Source of the DNA: Azolla caroliniana
Taxonomy: Eukaryota > Polypodiophyta
Direction: 5' to 3'
Length of the DNA: 64,000 nucleotides
NCBI GenBank assembly: GCA_043228905.1
Contig: JBHGNT010000001.1
Location: forward strand, 24,676,001-24,740,000
Shown: piece by piece, positions 58,998-64,000 of the stretch
Numbering within the stretch: position 1 is the stretch's first letter
Layout: each line of letters opens with the position of its first letter
Made by a program: the position numbers and the translations under genes
Notes under the pieces: generated by a model
The model's input: the letters and a program-made list of their open reading frames with translations, nothing else
Database searches by the model: none
What the model was told of the DNA's origin: nothing

Positions 58998-59244
58998 GTG
59001 GACATATGTAAACGTTTAAGATAACCAATTAAATACCACGTCAACATCATTGAATATATGAAAAAAAAACTACATATTAAGTATACACATGTATAGAAGG
59101 GAGAAGAAAAATTAGATAAAAAATTAAGGAAAATTTACCGAAGTTCTTTCGCTAATCCTTGTTTGCATGAAGGCGACCGCACAACGATCAATCGCCATCC
59201 CACGCGAAGACAAAAAGAAAACCAAAAGAAACATTAGTACATAG

Positions 59245-59256
59245 GCTCTGATACCA
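59245..59256 (-). promoter_or_regulatory. Element E primer binding site, tRNA-Met
   Basis: TGGTATCAGAGC on the minus strand, two bases from the 5' LTR. It matches the usual initiator tRNA-Met primer site of plant LTR elements. Confidence 0.92.
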
Positions 59257-59258
59257 AA

Positions 59259-59723
59259 TATTAGAGATTAGGTACTAAAGTAAGCATAAAATAAGGATAT
59301 ATCAATGATAGATCTAGAAAGAATAGAGAGAAAAGAGAGAAAGAAGGGTGCCGATCCACCCGACCACCCCCGAGCGAAGGGATCGAGACGGACTCGAGCC
59401 TCGATCGGCGTCCCATACCACCGCCTTGGCGTCGAGTCGTACCTGGACGATAGCGTGCTTGCTACAAGAGTCGTTCCACTCACGGACAGAGTCTCGACGT
59501 AGTCAATGCATGCCCAAATGAGGGTAGCTAGGCCTCTTATTTATAGTAATTCTCAAGGCCCCCAGCCATGTTCACACTTGGCCTCATGGGTTGTCTCAAT
59601 CCCGAGGATTAAAAGTAATCCTCCCCTTCTTTACACTCTTTGTTTAACCCTCACACTTATCCACGTGTATAGAATACTACGACAATTCTCACCACGGGAT
59701 ATTATATGGTCATGCCCGTAACA
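59259..59723 (-). repeat. Element E 5' LTR
   Basis: 465 bp, the partner of 52676-53140, followed by the target duplication GTGTT at 59724-59728. Minus-strand TATAAATAAGAGG near 59540 is the likely TATA region. Confidence 0.95.
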
Positions 59724-59728
59724 GTGTT

Positions 59729-59835
59729 TATGCTCCCCGTGAGGACCGCACATGATCACTCACACCCGTTGATATTTGTGTTCTAGTCCTAGGTGAGGAC
59801 CACACATGGTCGCTCATGCCCGTTGGTGTTGAATA
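59729..59835. repeat. 54-bp minisatellite of element C, right part
   Basis: Two further units (GGTGAGGACCGCACATG and GGTGAGGACCACACATG) continue the array beyond element E. Confidence 0.85.
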
Positions 59836-59966
59836 CCTCGTCTTGTGGAAGGGTTCCTCCTTGTCTATGATTTACAAAATACTTTGGAGGTGATCTAAGA
59901 TTTTCATCAACAAGATCCCCTTAAGCCGACAAACGATTTGGGAGGGCATCATTGGAGGGGGGATAA

Positions 59967-60418
59967 TGTCAAGATTCGAACTCTTGAATTAATGTCAAGA
60001 TTCGAACTCTTGACATGACGATGTTATAATCGAGTGTTATGTGTTAACCACACATCTAGCATATAATCATGTGTATACTTCCTCATTGTAGGTTTTAGCT
60101 AGCATCTTGTGCATAATTTCTCCCTTGTATTATTTACACTTGGCACATGCATGCGTACCTACTGCCTACATGCTGTATTGTATCACATGCATGCAACAGG
60201 TATGCATGCCACTTAGTATAAATAGTTGAGTTCACCTTGAAGGAATTCAAGGTGAACAACGCCAGTCATGGACATATCAATCTAGTATTCTCGTTTCGCC
60301 CATCTTCTCTCCTTAATCTTCATCTCTATCTTTATGCTCTTGTGTCATTCCGTCATCGCTCCGTCGTAGTCTCATCATCCGTGCTCCGTCTCATTCCACA
60401 CTTGGTGTGTCCGTGACA
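59967..60418 (+). repeat. Element C 3' LTR
   Basis: 452 bp from TGTCAAGATTCGAACTCTTG to TTGGTGTGTCCGTGACA, preceded by the purine tract TGGAGGGGGGATAA (59953-59966). A TATA-like TATAAATAG lies near 60218. Its first 80 bp include a short duplication (TGTCAAGATTCGAACTCTTG at 59967 and 59993). Confidence 0.75.
59993..60075 (-). repeat. tRNA-like sequence at the start of the element C LTR
   Basis: On the minus strand TGTGGTTAACACATAACAC resembles an A box, and GTCAAGAGTTCGAATCTTGAC is a near-perfect T-arm with B box. No full cloverleaf is evident. Confidence 0.45.
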
Positions 60419-61100
60419 GTGGCGTCTACATCAAATGGATGTGAAAAATGCGTTCCTACAAGGTGATCTTGAGGAACAAGTATACATGGTTCAGCCCCCC
60501 GGATTTCAGTCCGGAATGAACACGTCGGTCATTTGCTGATTGAAGATGTCCCTTTACGGACTCAAGCAAGCCCTGCGCACCTGGAACGCGAAAATCACGC
60601 AGCAACTGCGTCAAATGGGGTTTGGCGCGTCATGGTCAGACTCTTCCCTATTCATCTGGCGAGGTTGGAACGGGCCAGTAAGGATTTTGTTTTATGTTGA
60701 TGATTTAGTCATCGCCGTCGACGACCTGGCCAAAATCGATTGCGTCAAGTCTGAACTCGCGACATCATTTGACATGAAGGATCTTGGGGACCTTCATTAC
60801 TTCCTCGGGATTGAAGTGATCCACACCTCGAAAGGCATACTTATCAATCAACGCCAGTATGTGTTGAGTATAATCTTCAAATTCAGTATGATGGAATGCA
60901 AGTCCGTCTCCACTCCTCTGGATAGGAATGTGAAGCTCTGCCCCGACTCCGGAATGGCATGCGACCCCGAAAGGTTCCAACAAATAGTTGTCAGCCTCAT
61001 CTATCTGACCATCACCCGGCCGAACCTCAACTATTCGGACAGACTGATTAGTCAATTTATGCTGCATCCAACCGGGGAGTACCTTCCGACAAATACTCAT
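60419..61100 (+). pseudogene. Copia reverse transcriptase, C-terminal part
   Basis: It continues the polymerase cut at 51456. [20 protein letters not shown] comes first, then, after a stop near 60538, MSLYGLKQALRTWNAKI, the catalytic YVDD at 60693-60704, and DMKDLGDLHYFLGIEV. Next come VSTPLDRNVKL and the connection region up to about 61100. The palm motifs are intact, but the protein is disrupted by the upstream stop, by element C and by later frame breaks. Confidence 0.88.
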
Positions 61101-61120
61101 GTACGTTAGCGGAACTAAGG

Positions 61121-62292
61121 ACAGGGGGTTCTTGTATCAGACCAGTGTAGCCGAATAGCTTGTCGGCTACACGGATGCCGATTGGGCCGGAAATGTTGGC
61201 GACCGTAGGTCTACATCTGGATATGCGTTTTCACTGGGAAGTGTCGTTGTCGCCTAGAACAGTAAGAAGCAGCCGACTGTGGCATTATCGAGCACCGAGG
61301 TGGAGTACTAAGGAGTGGCTATCGCAAGGTGCGAAGCCATTTGGCTCAAACAGTTATTGAAGGATCTGCAAGTGAAGGTGTTCGATCCGATGACAATCTA
61401 CTACGACAACCTCACAGGGGGTTCTTGTATCAGACCAGTGTATCCGGATAGCTTGTCGGCTACACGGATGTCGATTGGGCCGGAAATGCTGGTTACCGTA
61501 GGTCTACATCCGGATATGCGTTTTCACTGGGAAGCGTCGTTGTCGCGTGGAACAGTAAGAAGCAGCCGACTGTGGCATTGTCAAGCACCGAGGCGGAGTA
61601 CTAAGGAGTGGCTATCGCAAGGTGCGAAGCCATTTGGCTCAAACAGTTATTGAAGGATCTGCAAGTGAAGGTGTCCGATCCGACGACAATCTACTATGAC
61701 AACCTCACAGGGGGTTCTTGTATTAGACCAATGTAGTCGGATAGCTTGTCGACTACACGGATGCCGATTGGGCCGGAAATGTTGGTGACCGTAGGTCTAC
61801 ATCTGGATATGCGTTTTCACTGGGAAGCGTCGTTGTCGCCTAGAACAGTAAGAAGCGACTGACTGTGGCATTGTCGAGCACTGAGGCGGAGTACTAAGGA
61901 GTGGCTATCGCAAGGTGCGAAGCCATTTGGCTCAAACAGTTATTGAAGGATCTGCAAGTGAAGGTGTCCCATCCGACGACAATCTACTACGACAACCTCA
62001 CAGGGGGTTCTTGTATTAGAACAATGTAGCCGGATAGCTTGTCGGCTACACGGATGCCGATTGGGCCGGAAATGCTGGTGACCGTAGGTCTACATCTGGA
62101 TATGCGTTTTCATTGGGAAGCGTCGTTGTCGCCTAGAACAGTAAGAAGCATCTGATTGTGGCATTGTCGAGCACCGAGGCGGAGTACTAAGGAGTGGCTA
62201 TTGCAAGGTGCAAAGCCATTTGGCTCAAACAGTTATTGAAGGATCTGCAAGTGAAGGTGTCCGATCCGACGTCAATCTACTACGACAACCTC
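61121..62292 (+). repeat. Four tandem 293-bp copies of the copia RNase H segment
   Basis: Units at 61121-61413, 61414-61706, 61707-61999 and 62000-62292, each starting ACAGGGGGTTCTTGTATYAG (the last ends in normal sequence). Each encodes most of the copia RNase [29 protein letters not shown] followed by a stop, and AIARCEAIWLKQLLKDLQVK. 293 is not a multiple of three, so each copy is in a different frame. Copies differ at a few per cent of positions. Confidence 0.93.
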
Positions 62293-62526
62293 AACAACAT
62301 CCAGGAGGCAAAGAACCCCATTTTTCACGTCTGGACCAAGCACATTGAGGTGCATTACCATTTTGTTTGTGAGCGTGTCCTCTCCGGTGAAGTCGAACTT
62401 GTGTATGCTCTGATGGATTGGTAGACTACCGACATCTTCACCAAACCTCTCCACCTGGACAAGTTGCAACATTTTTCGGTGATGCTTGGTCTTCAGCATC
62501 TTGACATGCTGCACTTGAGGGGGAGA
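62293..62526 (+). pseudogene. Copia pol C-terminal end and polypurine tract
   Basis: NNIQEAKNPIFHVWTKHIEV and ERVLSGEVELVY, then (after a TAG at 62422-62424) TTDIFTKPLHLDKLQ and LGLQHLDMLHLRG, the standard copia C-terminus. CTTGAGGGGGAGAT at about 62513-62526 is the polypurine tract. The expected 3' LTR is not recognisable behind it. Confidence 0.85.
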
Positions 62527-63331
62527 TAGGAGGAAACCGGAACGAAAATTGGGAAAATAGGTAATGGTACCGAAAAAACAGCCGGATAGATAAGGGGAGA
62601 CAAGAAGAAGAAGGAAGTCGAGTTGACTGAAGAAGTCAGCACATCGAAACAAGTCGGAACAAGCGGAGATGGCGATAGAGTCATGAAGGACACAACTGTT
62701 ATCCCCTTCTTTGGAAGCAACACCTTCGATTGTCCTTTCAGAAATCGTATCAAGGGGTCGTGGTACGTGGTGGAAAAATAGAAGGTGCACGAGATTGGCT
62801 TTGCAATCAGTGCCGTGTAACGAAATGATCGACGTCGCTTAGCCGTAAGACACGATCTTAATTCAAGAATAAACTTCTAAGTGTGACCGTAAACACAGAA
62901 CGTAATAGACCCAAAACCATATATTTATATTACAAGTGGAGGAACAATGATACACGATTCACGAACGGAGTTACAAAACTATGATCAAATGCTTATAGTA
63001 TCCTATCCTAGCTAGGGGGGGCTTCCTCTCTCCTCTGTTCGCTTCCTTCCTTTCATTTCTCCTTCACGTTTTATACCTTTTCCTTTTCTCACTTGGCATG
63101 CTTTAGTCTTCCATTGTTTTCGGCTGCACGTATTGCGGTTGCGTTCATTTGGCTGTATGTTTCTGATTCCGGTTGCCTTCACCTAGTTTGTCTACCTCTA
63201 GATTCGTTTCACACTTAATATACAAAAATTGGCCCACAGACAACACCTGGCACGCTCGTGGGACAATGCCTTTGCACGTTGAAGCCACAAAAATGAACAA
63301 AATAACGAGTCGTAAAATGGCTATGGTATGC
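62527..63331. other. No recognisable gene
   Basis: Mixed sequence between the copia end and a reverse-strand Ty3 fragment. A pyrimidine-rich stretch with TTTTATACC near 63070 could be LTR-derived, but no partner is present. Confidence 0.4.
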
Positions 63332-63790
63332 TTAGTCTTCTGTCAAAATGTCGAGGATGCCTTTGGAGGTTGGGTGCATGGTTGTTCCCTCCGTCGTAGC
63401 CGCCGACATAGCTGGTTTTGGCTTGTTCTGTGGGGTTTGCTCGGTTGAAACATCAAGCTTGTGGTCGATATCTATCCTCGTTCCTGGTGGGGTGGGGGCT
63501 TCCTCTTCTTGGTTTGGTTGTCGATCTACGAAAGCTTTCCGTCTCCATTGATCGTTTTCCAATTGGGCGAAACTGGTGATGCGCTCCTCCTCGAGTTCGA
63601 GTAGTTGTTCCAGTCGTTGTTGTTCTGACTCTAATTCGGATAATTGTTCGGTTATTTGCACCCGAAGACTTGGAACTTGGAACTTGATCGGAATCACGGC
63701 TTCCAAGACAAAAGCCATTTGAAAGGGCGTGGACCCGATGTTGGTCTTGAATGCAGTGCGGTAAGCCCACAATGTGTTGTCGTGAAAAAT
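63332..63790 (-). pseudogene. Ty3/gypsy integrase C-terminal fragment
   Basis: The frame reads LWAYRTAFKTNIGSTPFQ-like residues (here starting MWAYRTAFKTNIGSTPFQM), then FVLEAVIPIKFQVPSLRVQ and a glutamate-rich helix ending in KAFVDRQ. This is the segment that follows the DDE core in many plant Ty3 integrases. Upstream on the minus strand (63780 onward) the frame shifts and similarity fades. It is a different family from elements A, B and E. The glutamine- and glutamate-rich region after residue 45 is typical of this protein region. Confidence 0.7.
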
Positions 63791-64000
63791 CCGTCACTAC
63801 GTGCGGATCATGAGGCGGAACCGCCAGGGTTCTAGACCGGAAGGATTCGAAGTTTGCACTAGATTTAGCGAGAAAGGATGTAAGATAGATTGACAAAGAG
63901 AGAGAGATTGAGATTAAGATTCCAATTTTGAAATAGATTGAGAAAGATTGAAATGGAGAGAGATTAAGATTGAACTCTTGACTTTAGACTTTAGAGTCTA
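63791..64000. other. Window end, purine-rich repeats
   Basis: Repeated AGATTGAGATTAAGATT-like units near 63900-63975; no gene. Confidence 0.5.

Larger units (their letters stand above)
57561..59244 (-). other. Element E untranslated leader
   Basis: About 1.7 kb between primer site and gag. It contains the palindromic box array and the tRNA-like segment, both shared with element A. No open frame is conserved between the two copies. Confidence 0.8.
52676..59723 (-). mobile_element. Element E: intact young Ty3/gypsy chromovirus
   Basis: 7048 bp on the minus strand with two 465-bp LTRs (59259-59723 5' and 52676-53140 3') that I find to differ at a single base, 52882 versus 59465. The target duplication is GTGTT (52671-52675 and 59724-59728). 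It has a perfect tRNA-Met primer site, a polypurine tract, a long leader with the palindromic box array and tRNA-like segment, and an uninterrupted gag-pol. It is the same family as element A and the fragment 48820-49752. It inserted into the minisatellite of element C. Nothing in the sequence rules out that it is autonomous. Confidence 0.95.
51457..60418 (+). mobile_element. Element C: non-coding LTR element with a minisatellite, nested in copia
   Basis: It interrupts the copia reverse transcriptase exactly between ATTKGW (51455) and [11 protein letters not shown] (60422). The flanks GTGGT/GTGGC suggest a 5-bp duplication with one later change. The right end is a 452-bp LTR (59967-60418) that starts TGTCAAG, ends GTGACA and is preceded by a purine tract. 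The left end keeps only the last about 22 bp of such an LTR behind TGTC, so the 5' LTR has an internal deletion. Excluding element E it is only about 1.9 kb, mostly a 54-bp minisatellite, with no retrotransposon gene. It is thus a TRIM/LARD-like passenger. Confidence 0.7.
49851..62526 (+). mobile_element. Element D: Ty1/copia element, 5'-truncated, host of nested insertions
   Basis: Integrase (from 49851), then reverse transcriptase, then RNase H on the plus strand, the Ty1/copia order. It lacks gag, protease and a 5' LTR. Reverse transcriptase is split at 51456/60419 by element C, which in turn holds element E. Two parts are tandemly amplified: integrase (50119-50606, two copies) and RNase H (61121-62292, four copies). 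A polypurine-like CTTGAGGGGGAGAT ends it near 62526, but no 3' LTR can be recognised beyond. Many stops make it a pseudo-element. Confidence 0.85.

Noticed and set aside
59305-59721. Open stretches inside the LTRs of elements A and E (also near 4022, 15705, 52722)
   Set aside because: They are short frames in non-coding LTR sequence, repeated only because the LTRs are repeated.

Overview
This is a window of plant nuclear DNA, most likely from a flowering plant. The evidence is plant-type Ty3/gypsy chromovirus, Ty1/copia and L1-type LINE retrotransposons, tRNA-Met primer sites, hAT-like MITEs, plant telomere-type CCCTAA motifs, and one spliced gene with plant GT-AG introns. I cannot name the species. 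No rRNA gene, functional tRNA gene, CRISPR array or prokaryotic gene is visible.

The only host gene I recognise lies at about 37.85-46.16 kb on the plus strand. It has five coding exons and encodes a protein of about 2180 residues with three SANT/Myb-like domains. It is a homologue of POWERDRESS (PWR), the plant relative of the animal corepressors NCoR/SMRT, which acts with HDA9-type histone deacetylases. One of its introns probably uses a GC donor. Its 5' flank is rich in CT tracts and telobox motifs.

Left flank (0-16 kb) is a nested transposon stack. A decayed Ty3-type gag/protease remnant (0.48-3.8 kb) lies just left of element A, a chromovirus with LTRs at 3805-4259 and 15489-15942 and target duplication ATGAC. 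Element A was itself hit twice. Element B, a reverse-strand Ty3 element (4615-9230, duplication ATAT), sits in its leader, and a 509-bp foldback element (11007-11515) splits its gag. Element A's gag-pol also carries nonsense and frameshift changes.

Middle (16-37 kb) holds no recognisable host gene. It contains LTR-like debris, four apparently identical 231-bp tandem repeats with telomere-like motifs (21.1-22.0 kb), two degenerate LINE fragments (22.4-24.8 and 28.35-29.84 kb), a hAT-like MITE (25.3-25.9 kb), a second inverted-repeat element (26.96-27.5 kb), microsatellites, and a promoter-like but gene-less island at 31.6-32.7 kb.

Right flank (48.8-64 kb) is a second stack. A fragment of the element A family is followed by a 5'-truncated copia element (about 49.85-62.5 kb). 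The copia reverse transcriptase is split by element C (51457-60418), a non-coding LTR element carrying a 54-bp minisatellite. That minisatellite is in turn split by element E (52676-59723, minus strand), an apparently intact and very young relative of element A. E has LTRs differing at one position by eye, duplication GTGTT, and an uninterrupted gag-pol ending in a chromodomain. The copia element also has a 4-fold tandem amplification of its RNase H segment and a 2-fold duplication in its integrase segment. A reverse-strand Ty3 integrase fragment closes the window.

The transposons do not work together with the host gene in any way the sequence shows. They are two independent nested insertion histories on either side of it.
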